Positions 1-8,920 are shown, numbered from the stretch's first letter. The stretch is 64,000 bases of DNA from Rhodoferax sp. U2-2l (GCF_020594515.1 NZ_JAJCTH010000007.1:113901-177900), one strand, 5' to 3'. Made by a program: numbers and translations. Notes: a model not told the origin generated them from the letters alone.

Positions 1-374
1 GCACGTGCGAGTTTGACCTGCCTTCGTATTACGCCTGGCAGCACAAACCCGGCAGCAGCCGTCAAGCGGATCTGCACCAGTGGACCAGCTCGCTCGGCGC
101 CCTGTCTGACGCGGTGCAACTGCTGCTTAAATTGCTGCGCGACTCGGGCTCGCCTCAAAAGGTGATCGCCAATGGCGGGCAGTTTCAGCAAAGTCTGCCG
201 CAGGGGCGCACTTTCTTGCTGCTGCGTGTGGCGCTGGACGCAGCGCAGGCGCTCATCCCCGAGATCAGTGGCAACCGGCTGATGGTCTCAGTGCGGCTGA
301 TGCAACTGGGTGAAGACCAGCGCCCGCACCTGGTCGATGATGATGTGGCCTTTGAACTGGCGCTGTGTTCATGA
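1..374 (+). CDS. zapD: Cell division protein ZapD, C-terminal part (runs off left edge)
   Basis: The reading frame is open from base 3 to the TGA at 372-374 and gives about 123 residues. The string [15 protein letters not shown] followed by a [10 protein letters not shown] segment and a GGQFQQSLP segment is characteristic of ZapD (DUF1342), the cytoplasmic protein that bundles FtsZ filaments at the division ring. The N-terminal half lies outside the window. The stop overlaps the start of yacG (ATGA), which is the usual zapD-yacG arrangement in Burkholderiales and implies translational coupling. Confidence 0.9.
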   Translation, partial: TCEFDLPSYYAWQHKPGSSRQADLHQWTSSLGALSDAVQLLLKLLRDSGSPQKVIANGGQFQQSLPQGRTFLLLRVALDAAQALIPEISGNRLMVSVRLMQLGEDQRPHLVDDDVAFELALCS

Positions 375-580
375 CCTCACCCGACGCGCCACCGCTGATC
401 CCGGAAAAATGGGTCACCTGTCCCCAATGTGGTGGCCCCAGCCTGTACGCCGCCAGCAACAAGTTCAGACCGTTTTGTTGCGAACGCTGCAAGCAGATCG
501 ACCTGGGCGCCTGGGCCAGTGAACAGTTTGCGGTGCCCGCGCAGCCAGGTCCGGACGACGGTTTATCGCAGGCCCACTGA
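371..580 (+). CDS. yacG: DNA gyrase inhibitor / zinc-binding protein YacG
   Basis: A 69-residue protein. The ATG at 371 overlaps the zapD stop and is preferred to an in-frame ATG at 365. It has the YacG zinc signature: CPQCGGP near residues 16-22 and [16 protein letters not shown] near 36-51, giving four Cys ligands. YacG is a small zinc protein known in E. coli to bind GyrB and inhibit gyrase. The last gene of the zapD run, it converges with the exporter gene downstream, with about 80 bases between them. Confidence 0.92.
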   Translation: MTSPDAPPLIPEKWVTCPQCGGPSLYAASNKFRPFCCERCKQIDLGAWASEQFAVPAQPGPDDGLSQAH

Positions 581-661
581 ACCCGATTTTCAAAGCCACC
601 CTGGCGACAACCATTGCCTCAAAAGGGTGTGATGCTCTATTTTTTACAGTAGCGTGCGCGG

Positions 662-1429
662 TTACTTGAAAGCATCCCACAGCAGTTTGACGCCGGTCAG
701 CAGCATCCCGGCGTACAAAAACCGGTAAAACAGCACCTGGCTGATGCGCCGCGCCAGCCACACCCCGACCCACACCCCAATCGGCGCAATCGGCAGCAGC
801 ACCAGCGAGGTCGCCATGTTGCGCCAGTCCAGCAGGCCCAGCCAGGCGTACGGAATCCATTTGGACAAGTTCATCACAAAGAAGAAAAACGCCATGGTGG
901 CGGTGAAACGAACCGGTGACAGCCGCATCGGGATCACATAGGCGTTGACCGGCGGCCCGCCCGCGTGGGCAATAAAACTGGTGAAGCCCGAGGTGGCCGT
1001 CAGCACCGCACCCAGCCATTTGGGTGGTGCCGCGCTGTTTGGCTTGGGCGGGAACGCCACCCGCTGCGCCAGAAACAACAAGGTGAACGCCCCGACCAGC
1101 CCCGCCACCACCTGCGGGTTAAGGACCTTGAAGAGCAACGCGCCAATCGCGATCCCCACCAACCCCCAGGGCAGCAAAAAGCGCAGCAGCTTCATGTCAA
1201 AGTCTTTGCGAAAGGCCGCCATGCCCAGGATGTCCATCACCAGCAGCACCGGCATCAAAATCGCCGCCGCCTGCGGCACCGTGACTGCCAGCGCCATCAT
1301 CGGCACCGCCAGCGAGCCAAAACCGGCGCCAAAACCACTTTTGCTGATACCCATCAACAGCACGGCAGGAATGGTGACCACGTAGAAATACGGGTCGGTG
1401 ATCAGGGGAAAAGTTTCAAACAAGGCCAT
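662..1429 (-). CDS. TauE/SafE family membrane transporter
   Basis: 255 residues, almost wholly hydrophobic, with about eight predicted membrane segments and the family string LLMGISKSGFGAGFGSLAVPMMAL in the first third, here given as its parts LLMGISKSGFGAGFG and SLAVPMMAL. A second repeat carries TSFIAHAGGPPVNAYVIP. This is the TauE/SafE (DUF81) family of inner-membrane proteins linked to export of sulfite, sulfoacetate or other organic anions. The substrate cannot be read from sequence. It is divergent from the TRIC-like gene, with only 17 bases between the two starts, so both promoters must overlap or lie inside the neighbours. Confidence 0.85.
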   Translation of the reverse strand: MALFETFPLITDPYFYVVTIPAVLLMGISKSGFGAGFGSLAVPMMALAVTVPQAAAILMPVLLVMDILGMAAFRKDFDMKLLRFLLPWGLVGIAIGALLFKVLNPQVVAGLVGAFTLLFLAQRVAFPPKPNSAAPPKWLGAVLTATSGFTSFIAHAGGPPVNAYVIPMRLSPVRFTATMAFFFFVMNLSKWIPYAWLGLLDWRNMATSLVLLPIAPIGVWVGVWLARRISQVLFYRFLYAGMLLTGVKLLWDAFK

Positions 1430-1446
1430 AACGCGACAATTCAGAC

Positions 1447-2085
1447 ATGAACAACTTTCAACAGTGGGGCGAAACGCTCAGATTACTGGTCGAACTGGCG
1501 GGCACCACGGCGTTCGCATTGTCCGGGGTTTTGGAAGGCGCCCGAAAGCGGCTGGACGCGGTGGGTATTTGTGTGGTGGGGTTCCTGGCGGCCTTTGGTG
1601 GTGGCACGCTGCGCGATTTGTTGCTGGATCAGCGGCCGTTTTTCTGGGTCCGACATGTCGAAATGTTGTGGGGCGTGCTGCTGATCTGCGCATTGTCGAT
1701 GCTTTTTTTACGCAGCCACCATTTTGAAGCGACCCAGAAACACATCGCCGTGCCCGATGCGCTGGGCCTGGGCCTGTTCGCCGCCAGTGGCGTGCATCAG
1801 GCGCTGGCGGCCGACATGCCCGCCCTGGTGGTGGTGCTGATGGGCGTGATCACCGGTGTGTTTGGCGGCGTGCTGCGCGACATTGTGTGCAACGAAATCC
1901 CCACCACCTTGCGCGACCACCAGCCCTACGCCGTATGCGCCTTTGCTGGCGGCTGGGCTTACCTGGGTGTGTGGGAACTGGGCGCGCCAGGCTGGGCAGC
2001 GATGCTCACCTGCCTGGGGGTCACGGCCGGCTTGCGCGGGTTGGCGTTGTGGCGCAAATGGCAGCTTCCGGTCTGGCTTGCGTGA
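1447..2085 (+). CDS. TRIC-family (UPF0126/YicG-like) cation channel protein
   Basis: 212 residues with seven probable membrane helices. Two homologous halves are visible: GTTAFALSGVLEGARKR with AFGGGTLRDLLL in the first, and GLGLFAASGVHQAL with GVFGGVLRDIV in the second. This internal duplication is the UPF0126 signature, and prokaryotic members have been shown structurally to be trimeric intracellular cation (TRIC) channels. The start is the ATG at 1447, just inside the divergent promoter region shared with the exporter gene. Confidence 0.85.
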   Translation: MNNFQQWGETLRLLVELAGTTAFALSGVLEGARKRLDAVGICVVGFLAAFGGGTLRDLLLDQRPFFWVRHVEMLWGVLLICALSMLFLRSHHFEATQKHIAVPDALGLGLFAASGVHQALAADMPALVVVLMGVITGVFGGVLRDIVCNEIPTTLRDHQPYAVCAFAGGWAYLGVWELGAPGWAAMLTCLGVTAGLRGLALWRKWQLPVWLA

Positions 2086-2120
2086 GCCAAGTATCTTTCT
2101 CACTGATTTTTAAACACCTT

Positions 2121-2555
2121 ATGTTCAGCCCCTCCCAAGCCGACGTTCGCCGCTTTTTTTGCACTGTTTATGCCAAAGCCCAGACCGGGCAAACCATGGA
2201 GGCGATTGAAACCATCGCGTCGTTGTGGATCGACGAGCACCCCGAATACCACGCCGAGCTGGCCGACGAGGCCGCCGCATTGGCCAGCATGGCGGTGCCA
2301 GAGGACGGCAAAAGCAACCCGTTTTTGCACCTGTCGATGCACCTGTCAATCACCGAGCAATGCAGCATTGACCAGCCACGTGGCATCCGCCAGGCAGTGG
2401 AGCTGCTCACCCACAGGCGCGACTCCCTGCACGACGCGCACCACGAGGTGATGGAATGCCTGGGCCAGATGCTGTGGGAAAGCCAGCGCGCCGGGCGCCC
2501 ACCCGATGGCAACGCCTACATCGCCAACGTACAACGGCGGGCCACACAGGACTGA
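2121..2555 (+). CDS. DUF1841 family protein
   Basis: 144 residues from the ATG at 2121. The longer open frame upstream overlaps the TRIC gene out of frame and is ignored. The opening MFSPSQADVRRFF and the segments HPEYHAEL and NPFLHLSMHLSITEQ followed by DQPRGIRQ are typical of DUF1841, a family almost confined to Beta- and Gammaproteobacteria and of unknown function. The protein is soluble, with no signal peptide. Many DUF1841 genes sit near housekeeping genes as here; a role is not known. Confidence 0.85.
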   Translation: MFSPSQADVRRFFCTVYAKAQTGQTMEAIETIASLWIDEHPEYHAELADEAAALASMAVPEDGKSNPFLHLSMHLSITEQCSIDQPRGIRQAVELLTHRRDSLHDAHHEVMECLGQMLWESQRAGRPPDGNAYIANVQRRATQD

Positions 2556-2626
2556 GCACACTGCTTTACCATGACAAGCTGGCTGCGCCGCGCTTGTTTC
2601 GACCCCTACTCACCCGACTGACCACC

Positions 2627-3481
2627 ATGAAATTCCAAGGCACCCCAAACTACGTCGCCACGACTGACCTGATGTTGTCGGTGAACGCCTCCATCACCCT
2701 GCAGCGCCCGTTGCTGGTCAAGGGCGAACCCGGCACCGGCAAAACCATGCTGGCCGAGGAAGTGGCGAGCGCGTTGAACCTGCCGCTGCTGCAGTGGCAC
2801 ATCAAAAGCACCACCAAGGCGCAGCAAGGCCTGTACGAGTACGACGCGGTGAGCCGCCTGCGTGACTCGCAGCTGTCGGACATAGACGGTGGTGAACGGG
2901 TCAAAAACATCCACAACTACATCGTCAAAGGTGTGTTGTGGCAGGCCTTCACCGCCGACCAGCCTGTGGCGCTGCTGATTGACGAGATCGACAAGGCCGA
3001 CATCGAATTCCCGAACGACTTGTTACGCGAAATCGACCGCATGGAGTTCTACTGCTACGAAACGCGTGAGCTGATCCGCGCCAAACACCGCCCGCTGGTG
3101 TTCATCACCTCCAACAACGAGAAGGAACTGCCCGACGCGTTTTTGCGCCGCTGCTTCTTCCACTACATCAAGTTCCCCGATGCGGCGACCATGAAGCAGA
3201 TTGTGGACGTGCACTTTCCGGGCCTCAAAGCCGAGCTGCTGCAGGCCGCGATGAAGACGTTTTTTGACATCCGCAACCTACCGGGCCTGAAGAAGAAGCC
3301 GTCCACCAGCGAACTGCTGGACTGGCTCAAATTGCTGATGGCGCAAGACATTCCCGCCTCGGTGCTGCACACCGAAGGTGACAAGGTGGCCGTGCCGCCG
3401 CTGGTCGGGGCCTTGCTCAAAAACGAGCAGGATGTGACGCTGTTTGAGAAGCTGGTGTTCATGCAGCAGCGCAACCGTTGA
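2627..3481 (+). CDS. MoxR-family AAA+ ATPase
   Basis: 284 residues from the ATG at 2627, where the sequence starts to match the family. Walker A GEPGTGKT is at residues 33-40, Walker B ALLIDEID at about 115-122, sensor 1 VFITSNNEKELPDAF follows, with the arginine-finger region FLRRCFF. MoxR proteins are cytoplasmic chaperone-like ATPases that normally work with a VWA-domain protein encoded next door. Here the VWA partner (5778-6992) is separated by four genes, one housekeeping-like and three of mobile defence type, which suggests an insertion into the pair. Confidence 0.9.
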   Translation: MKFQGTPNYVATTDLMLSVNASITLQRPLLVKGEPGTGKTMLAEEVASALNLPLLQWHIKSTTKAQQGLYEYDAVSRLRDSQLSDIDGGERVKNIHNYIVKGVLWQAFTADQPVALLIDEIDKADIEFPNDLLREIDRMEFYCYETRELIRAKHRPLVFITSNNEKELPDAFLRRCFFHYIKFPDAATMKQIVDVHFPGLKAELLQAAMKTFFDIRNLPGLKKKPSTSELLDWLKLLMAQDIPASVLHTEGDKVAVPPLVGALLKNEQDVTLFEKLVFMQQRNR

Positions 3482-3499
3482 TGTTTTTGGAGTGATTGA

Positions 3500-4096
3500 A
3501 TGGCATTTGTTGAACCCGTTTCCCTGAGCGCCTGCGGCATCACCCTGCTGCCTTTGAGTCTGGACCACGAAGATGGCCTGCGTGCCGCCGCTGCCGATGG
3601 TGAACTCTGGAACATCCGCGTCACCTCGGTACCCGAACCCGAAAACACCCGCCAATACATCAACGATGCCCTGGCCATGCGTGAGGCCGGTAACCGCTTT
3701 GCGTTTGCCGTGCTTGAGGCAGCCACCGGCAAGGTGCTGGGCACAAGCAGCTACCACGACATCCTGCCTGCCGTGAAACGCTTGGAGATTGGCTACACCT
3801 GGTACGCCAAAAGTGTGCAGCGCACCCACGTCAACACCACCGCCAAGCTGCTGTTGCTGACCCATGCGTTTGAGGTGCTGGGCTGCCATGTGGTGGGCTG
3901 GCGCACCGACAACTTCAACTTTGCCAGTCAATCTGCCATCGAGCGCCTGGGCGCCAAAAAAGACGGCGTGATCCGTGGCCACGCGCTACGCCGCGACGGC
4001 AGCATCCGCGACACCGTGATGTACAGCCTGCGCAGCGGGGAATGGCCGGAAGTCAAGGCGCAACTGCTGTATTTTCTGGACAAACCGCGGGCCTGA
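3500..4096 (+). CDS. GNAT-family N-acetyltransferase (RimJ/RimL type)
   Basis: 198 residues. The fold is recognised from the order of segments: an N-terminal GITLLPLSLDHEDGL, then GKVLGTSSYHDI, EIGYTWYAKSVQRTHVNTTAKLLLLTHAFEVLGCHVVGWRTD and the closing ASQSAIERLGAKKDGVIRGH, given here in parts; the last is the acetyl-CoA binding RimL-like motif. Such enzymes acetylate protein N-termini, polyamines or small amines; the substrate is unknown. It follows moxR by 18 bases in the same direction. Confidence 0.85.
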   Translation: MAFVEPVSLSACGITLLPLSLDHEDGLRAAAADGELWNIRVTSVPEPENTRQYINDALAMREAGNRFAFAVLEAATGKVLGTSSYHDILPAVKRLEIGYTWYAKSVQRTHVNTTAKLLLLTHAFEVLGCHVVGWRTDNFNFASQSAIERLGAKKDGVIRGHALRRDGSIRDTVMYSLRSGEWPEVKAQLLYFLDKPRA

Positions 4097-4117
4097 TCTG
4101 GACACGGCAACTCAGCG

Positions 4118-4140
4118 TATATACACTCACCATATACACA
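4118..4140 (+). promoter_or_regulatory. Direct repeat upstream of vapB, candidate autoregulatory operator
   Basis: The octamer ATATACAC occurs at 4119-4126 and again at 4132-4139, 13 bases apart, directly before the AAGGAGGTG ribosome site (4139-4147) of the antitoxin gene. VapBC complexes are known to repress their own promoters by binding repeated or palindromic sites at this position. Operator function is inferred only from position and repetition. The AT-rich tract could also contain the -10 element. Confidence 0.45.
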
Positions 4141-4151
4141 AGGAGGTGCCC

Positions 4152-4493
4152 ATGAACGCTCGTTTACCCAACAAAGCCATGCCAAAACGCAGCCTTGTGG
4201 AAACAACGGTGTTCCAGTCCGGCAACAGCCAGGCTATTCGTATTCCCAAAGAATTCCAGTTCCACACCAAGCGCGTGGAAATATTCCGGGAGGGCAATGC
4301 CATCGTGCTGCGCCCTCTGCCAACAACCGCCGCCGAAGCGCTAGCCGACCTCGCGCCCCTGAGTGCCGCTGAAGGCCTTGCGCTGGATCAGGCCATGGGT
4401 CATCTGGACGACCTGTTGGCGCTGGATGAGCCACCTTCTGACCCGCTACCGCGTCGCTCCAGCACCACCGCGCGCAAGCCCAGCGCACCATGA
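4152..4493 (+). CDS. vapB: VapB-type antitoxin with AbrB/MazE DNA-binding domain
   Basis: 113 residues from the ATG at 4152, which has a near-perfect ribosome site AAGGAGGTG ending four bases upstream. Residues 16-60 form an AbrB-like swapped-hairpin domain (TTVFQSGNSQAIRIPKEF, then VEIFREGNAIVLRPLP). VapB neutralises the VapC ribonuclease and represses the operon. The protein is longer than a typical VapB of about 75-85 residues, with an Ala-rich helix and a basic Arg/Ser/Thr/Lys/Pro tail. The stop overlaps the vapC start. Confidence 0.88.
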   Translation: MNARLPNKAMPKRSLVETTVFQSGNSQAIRIPKEFQFHTKRVEIFREGNAIVLRPLPTTAAEALADLAPLSAAEGLALDQAMGHLDDLLALDEPPSDPLPRRSSTTARKPSAP

Positions 4494-4894
4494 CACCAAG
4501 TTATCTGCTCGATACCGATGTGTTCTCGCTGATGGTCAAGGGCCAGGACGAGGCGCTGAATGTGCGTATGCAAACCCTGGCCAAAGGTGAAGCCGTGTTG
4601 TCGGTGATCACCACGGGTGAGTACTTTTATGGGGTGGCACACGCGCCGGTATCGGCTCTGCGCGAAAAACGCGCTCAGCGGCTGATGGACTTTTTCGGTG
4701 TCTTGCCGCTGGATGCCGAGGTGAGCATCAGCTATGGCGCCATCCGTGCCGACTTGCGGGCCAAGGGCACACCCATTGGCCCCAATGACCTGTGGCTCGC
4801 CGCCCAGGCGACAGCCCACGGTCTGGTTCTGGTGACACGCAACACGCGTGAGTTCAAGCGGGTTAAGGGGTTGAAGGTGGAGGATTGGCTGTGA
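4490..4894 (+). CDS. vapC: VapC-type PIN-domain ribonuclease toxin
   Basis: 134 residues. It starts at the ATG overlapping the vapB stop (ATGA). The PIN acidic residues are visible: D8 and D10 in LLDTD, E44 in TTGEYFYGV and D100 in GPNDLWLAAQA, followed by the LVLVTRNTREFKRV strand typical of VapC. VapC toxins are Mg-dependent endoribonucleases that cut tRNA or rRNA and stop translation when VapB is lost. The gene reads into the next one with an overlap (stop at 4892-4894), so the three genes form one transcription unit. Confidence 0.9.
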   Translation: MTPSYLLDTDVFSLMVKGQDEALNVRMQTLAKGEAVLSVITTGEYFYGVAHAPVSALREKRAQRLMDFFGVLPLDAEVSISYGAIRADLRAKGTPIGPNDLWLAAQATAHGLVLVTRNTREFKRVKGLKVEDWL

Positions 4895-5784
4895 AAAAGC
4901 TGTTTTCTCCTTGGTGGCTGCTGGCCATTGCCGTATCGGGTACGGCCTTACTTGCTTGGGCCTATTGGGGTGGTTGGAACATTCACCCCCATGCCAACGC
5001 AGGAGAGCTTGGCCAGTTGGGAGACTTTTTTGGAGGGATGCTGAATCCTTTGGTGTCAGCACTGACTCTTTTCGTTGCCATCAGTGTGTGGCGGCTTCAA
5101 AAGGACGAGTTGGAACTGACCCGAAAAGAGCTTGAAAACTCACGTCTGGCGGTGGAGGAACAGGCTGCAACTGCCGAGCAGCAGCGCAAGGAACAGCGAT
5201 TTTTTGACTTTTTAAATCTATATCAAGTCACACTTGAAACAATTAGTTTTGAAGAGCGCACTACAAGCGCTTTGTCTGCCGTATTTGGTTCTGAGAAACC
5301 CACGACGTCTCCTGTAACTCGTACCGGAAAATCTGCATTTAAGTTGCTCACTTCATCATGGGCTTCACCAATCAGATCGCTCTCTACTCTGTTTGTCGCT
5401 AACAACGAAAATTCAGACCCGATGCCAGCAGAAGAAACCATCATAAAAAGTTGGGATAGACAATCTCCTTTGCTAGATCACTACTTTCGTACTGTATTCA
5501 CCCTACTGAGGGAAGCAAAGCCGATTCTGAAAAACGACCATTTCCGTTTTGTCAAATTATTCCGTGCTCAGCTTAGCCGTGATGAGGTCAATCTGCTTGC
5601 AATGAATCTCCTCTATGACGAGGAGGGTCAAAAGATGCGCGATTTGGTCGCAAGCTATGGCATTCTGAAACACATGCCAGCAAACCATTTGAGAACTATT
5701 GCCGAACGAGATCTAGACCCTTTGTCTTTCGGCCGCAAGTGGGCGGAGAAGCACTTGGCGTCTACCCAAGCCACACCATGCTGA
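4891..5784 (+). CDS. Putative phage abortive infection protein (putAbiC-like)
   Basis: 297 residues from a GTG at 4891 that overlaps the vapC stop. Two membrane helices (about 8-26 and 50-69) flank a loop with GQLGDFFGGMLNPL; a coiled coil follows at about 70-105. The soluble part contains DHYFRTVFTLLREA and FRAQLSRDEVNLLAMNLLYDEEG. This arrangement matches the family named putative phage abortive infection protein. Base composition is clearly more AT-rich than neighbours from about 5180 to 5640. Its last 7 bases overlap the start of the VWA gene. Family assignment is from remembered motifs; an antiphage role here is inference. Confidence 0.75.
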   Translation: MKKLFSPWWLLAIAVSGTALLAWAYWGGWNIHPHANAGELGQLGDFFGGMLNPLVSALTLFVAISVWRLQKDELELTRKELENSRLAVEEQAATAEQQRKEQRFFDFLNLYQVTLETISFEERTTSALSAVFGSEKPTTSPVTRTGKSAFKLLTSSWASPIRSLSTLFVANNENSDPMPAEETIIKSWDRQSPLLDHYFRTVFTLLREAKPILKNDHFRFVKLFRAQLSRDEVNLLAMNLLYDEEGQKMRDLVASYGILKHMPANHLRTIAERDLDPLSFGRKWAEKHLASTQATPC

Positions 5785-6992
5785 TCGACTTCTTCTACAC
5801 CCTGCGCGCCGCCAAGTTGCCGGTCTCGGTCAAGGAATTCCTGACCCTGCTGGAGGCGCTCAAGCTCGGGGTGGTCGGGCCGAAAACGCCACAGTCAGAC
5901 GACGGGGACTGCGCACCCAGCGGCTACAAGATCGAGGACTTCTACTTCTTGAGCCGCGCCACCCTGGTCAAGGACGAAAAACATTACGACAAGTTCGACA
6001 AGGCGTTTGCCGCCTACTTTCACGGTGTCGAGTTAATCACCGACATCACTAAAGACATCCCGCTCGATTGGCTCAAAAAAACACTGGACATCCACCTGAC
6101 GCCTGAGCAAAAAGCCGCCATCGAAGCGATGGGCTGGGACGAGCTGATGGAGACGCTTAAAAAGCGCCTGGAAGAACAAAAAGAACGCCACGAAGGTGGC
6201 AGCAAGTGGATCGGCACTGGCGGCACCAGCCCGTTTGGCCATGGCGGTTACAACCCCAAGGGCATCCGTATGAGCGGGCCGGGCCAGAACAAAAGTGCGG
6301 TCAAGGTCTGGGAGCAACGCGCTTACCGCGACTATGACGACACCCAAGAGCTTGGCACCCGCAATATCAAGGTCGCGTTACGTCGCCTGCGCAAGTTCGC
6401 GCGTGAAGGCCATGTGGAAGAGCTGGATCTGGACGACACCATTCGTTCCACCGCCGCCAACGCGGGTTACCTCGACATCAAGATGCGCCCGGAGCGCCAC
6501 AACAACGTCAAGGTGCTGTTGCTGATGGACGTGGGTGGCACCATGGACGAACACATCGCGCGGGTGGAGGAGCTGTTTTCTGCGGCCAAGACCGAGTTCA
6601 AACACCTGGAGTTTTACTACTTCCACAACTGCGTCTACGACTTTGTCTGGAAGAACAACCGCCGCCGTTTTGCCGAGAAGTTCCCGACCTGGGACATCGT
6701 GCGCAAGTACAACAAGGATTACAAATTGATCTTCATCGGTGACGCCACCATGAGCCCCTACGAAATCCTGCAACCCGGTGGCAGCGTCGAATACGGCAAC
6801 GAAGAGGCCGGTGCCGAATGGCTGGGCCGGCTGACCCACGCCTACCCGCAGTTCGCCTGGATCAACCCCGAGCCGCAAGGTGTCTGGCAGTACCGCCAAA
6901 GCATCGCCATCGTTCAGCAGCTCATGAGCCAGCGCATGTTCCCGATGACGCTCAAGGGCCTGGAAGACGCGATGCGCCTGCTGAGCAAATGA
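5778..6992 (+). CDS. VWA-domain protein, CoxE-like, partner of MoxR
   Basis: 404 residues from the ATG at 5778, where family similarity begins (MLIDFFYTLRAAKLPVSVKEFL). The C-terminal half holds a von Willebrand A domain with the metal site changed to DVGGTMDEH instead of DxSxS, plus FHNCVYDFVWK and IFIGDATMSPYEI. It is normally encoded immediately after moxR and thought to act with it as an ATPase-adaptor pair in protein maturation. Here it lies 2.3 kb from moxR, after the acetyltransferase, VapBC and the abortive infection gene. The stop overlaps the tamA start. Confidence 0.88.
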   Translation: MLIDFFYTLRAAKLPVSVKEFLTLLEALKLGVVGPKTPQSDDGDCAPSGYKIEDFYFLSRATLVKDEKHYDKFDKAFAAYFHGVELITDITKDIPLDWLKKTLDIHLTPEQKAAIEAMGWDELMETLKKRLEEQKERHEGGSKWIGTGGTSPFGHGGYNPKGIRMSGPGQNKSAVKVWEQRAYRDYDDTQELGTRNIKVALRRLRKFAREGHVEELDLDDTIRSTAANAGYLDIKMRPERHNNVKVLLLMDVGGTMDEHIARVEELFSAAKTEFKHLEFYYFHNCVYDFVWKNNRRRFAEKFPTWDIVRKYNKDYKLIFIGDATMSPYEILQPGGSVEYGNEEAGAEWLGRLTHAYPQFAWINPEPQGVWQYRQSIAIVQQLMSQRMFPMTLKGLEDAMRLLSK

Positions 6993-8920
6993 AGGCGATC
7001 TGGTCCGCCGCAGCCTGTCTGCTGTTGCCGCTGCTAGCAGCCGCGCAGGCGGTGCCGCTGGTGGATGACACCCCGAGCCCGCCCAACCCTGAAACACAGG
7101 CGGTGGACAACACCGTCGAGACCACCGAGCCAGACGCACCAGAACCGCCGACCGACCCCGACGCCGAGCCCAACAGCACCGCGTCCGGCACGCCCGCTTT
7201 TTTACTCACTGTCTCCGCCACCGACGAGATCAAGACCCTGCTGGAGCGGCACTTGGAGATTCAACGCTACCGCGCCCTCACCGACCTGAGCGACGACGAG
7301 CTGGATCGCCTGCTCGACATGGCCCGGCTGGACGCGCAGAAGCTGCTGGCCACGCTGGGCTATTTTTCACCGGTGATCGAGATCACCCGGGACCGTGCTG
7401 ACCCAACGCCCGGGCGCGCCGTGCACATCAGCGTGGTGGCGGGCGAGCCGGTGCAGGTCAGCCAGGTGCAGCTGCGTTTTAGCGGCCCCATCGCCACCGA
7501 CCCGCAGGCCGCCGCCCAGCGCGCCCTGATCGAAGACACCTGGCTGCTGCCCGCAGGCAACCGGATGACGCAGTCGGCCTGGTCGGCTGCCAAACAGCAG
7601 GCGCTGCGCCAGCTCACCAGCCAGCGTTATCCCACCGGCACCCTGGTCGACACCCTGGCCGATGTGGACCCGATCACCCACACCGCGCACCTGAGCGTGA
7701 CGCTGGACTCCGGCCCGGCCTACAAACTGGGGCCGCTGGTCACCACCGGCTTGCAGCGTTATGACGCTGACCTGGTGCGCCGCCTGGCCCGGCTGCCAGC
7801 GGGCGACGACTATGACCTGACCGAACTGGTGGCAGCACAGCAGCGCCTGTCAAGCAGCGGGTATTTCAACTCGGCCTTCATGCAGGTGGATACCAACTCC
7901 AACCCCGAAGCCGCACAAGTGATGGTGACCGTGCGCGAGGCCCGGCTGCAAAAGGTCACGCTGGGCGTGGGTGCCAGCACCGACAGCGGCGCCCGCCTGA
8001 GTGTGGAACACCACCACAACCTGGTGCCCGGGCTGGGCTGGCAGGCCCTGAGCAAGATCGCCGTTGACCGCGAAACGCAAACCATTGGGGTGGAGCTGAC
8101 CGCCCCGCCCGATGACCGCGGCTGGCGCTGGAACACCTCGGCGCTGTTGCAAAACGAACGCAGCGGATCATTTGACATTGGCAGCCACCGCCTGCAGTTC
8201 GGGGCCACCCGGCTCAGTGAACGCATTGACCGCAGCTACTACGTGCAATATGACCGCGCCGACACCGCCACCTCGGACGCCCTGACCGCCCAGGTGGCCG
8301 AGTCGGTCAGCGTCAACTACGCCTTCACGCTGCGCGAATTTGATGCCCTGCCGTTCCCGTCCAGCGGCTGGGCGGTGGGGGTGGAGCTGGGTGGCGGCAC
8401 CACGCTGGGCCATGATCGTGCGCCGTTTGGCCGGGTGCTGACCCGCTGGCAGGCGTTCTGGCCCCTGGGCGCCCACGGCGATGACGCCGCCTCAGACCGG
8501 CGCGCCGGGCGCCTGGCGCTGCGCGCCCAGGCGGGTGCGGCGGTGGTGCGCGACGGCGTCAGCCTGCCTGCCACCCAGCTGTTTCTGGCCGGTGGCGCCA
8601 ACAGCGTGCGCGGCTACCGCCTGCGCAGCATCGGGATTGAACTGCCGGACGGTCAGATCACCGCCGGACGCTATCTGGCCACCGGCAGCCTGGAGTGGCA
8701 GCGCCCCATCACCTCCAACGGTCGTCTGACCGACTGGGAAGGTGTGGTTTTTGTCGACGCGGGCTCGGTCGCCAACCAGGCAGCTGACCTGAACACGCAG
8801 GTCGGGGTGGGTGCCGGTGCACGCTGGAAAACCCCGGTGGGGCCGCTGCAGATTGACTTGGCCTATGGTGTGCAGGTCAAAAAACTGCGCTTGCACCTGA
8901 ACGTGGGGTTTGTGTTTTGA
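6989..8920 (+). CDS. tamA: Outer-membrane translocation and assembly protein TamA
   Basis: 643 residues, starting at the ATG overlapping the VWA stop. Residues 1-20 are a signal peptide ending LLPLLAAAQA. A Pro/Glu/Asp-rich spacer is followed by POTRA-like domains at about 60-290 (for example LLATLGYFSPVIEI and LSSSGYFNSAF) and a 16-strand Omp85 barrel with the surface-exposed VRGYRLRSIG motif near residue 545. It ends in an aromatic residue (VGFVF), the usual BAM recognition end. With TamB it forms the envelope-spanning TAM complex. The adjacent tamB confirms the call. Confidence 0.92.
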   Translation: MKAIWSAAACLLLPLLAAAQAVPLVDDTPSPPNPETQAVDNTVETTEPDAPEPPTDPDAEPNSTASGTPAFLLTVSATDEIKTLLERHLEIQRYRALTDLSDDELDRLLDMARLDAQKLLATLGYFSPVIEITRDRADPTPGRAVHISVVAGEPVQVSQVQLRFSGPIATDPQAAAQRALIEDTWLLPAGNRMTQSAWSAAKQQALRQLTSQRYPTGTLVDTLADVDPITHTAHLSVTLDSGPAYKLGPLVTTGLQRYDADLVRRLARLPAGDDYDLTELVAAQQRLSSSGYFNSAFMQVDTNSNPEAAQVMVTVREARLQKVTLGVGASTDSGARLSVEHHHNLVPGLGWQALSKIAVDRETQTIGVELTAPPDDRGWRWNTSALLQNERSGSFDIGSHRLQFGATRLSERIDRSYYVQYDRADTATSDALTAQVAESVSVNYAFTLREFDALPFPSSGWAVGVELGGGTTLGHDRAPFGRVLTRWQAFWPLGAHGDDAASDRRAGRLALRAQAGAAVVRDGVSLPATQLFLAGGANSVRGYRLRSIGIELPDGQITAGRYLATGSLEWQRPITSNGRLTDWEGVVFVDAGSVANQAADLNTQVGVGAGARWKTPVGPLQIDLAYGVQVKKLRLHLNVGFVF

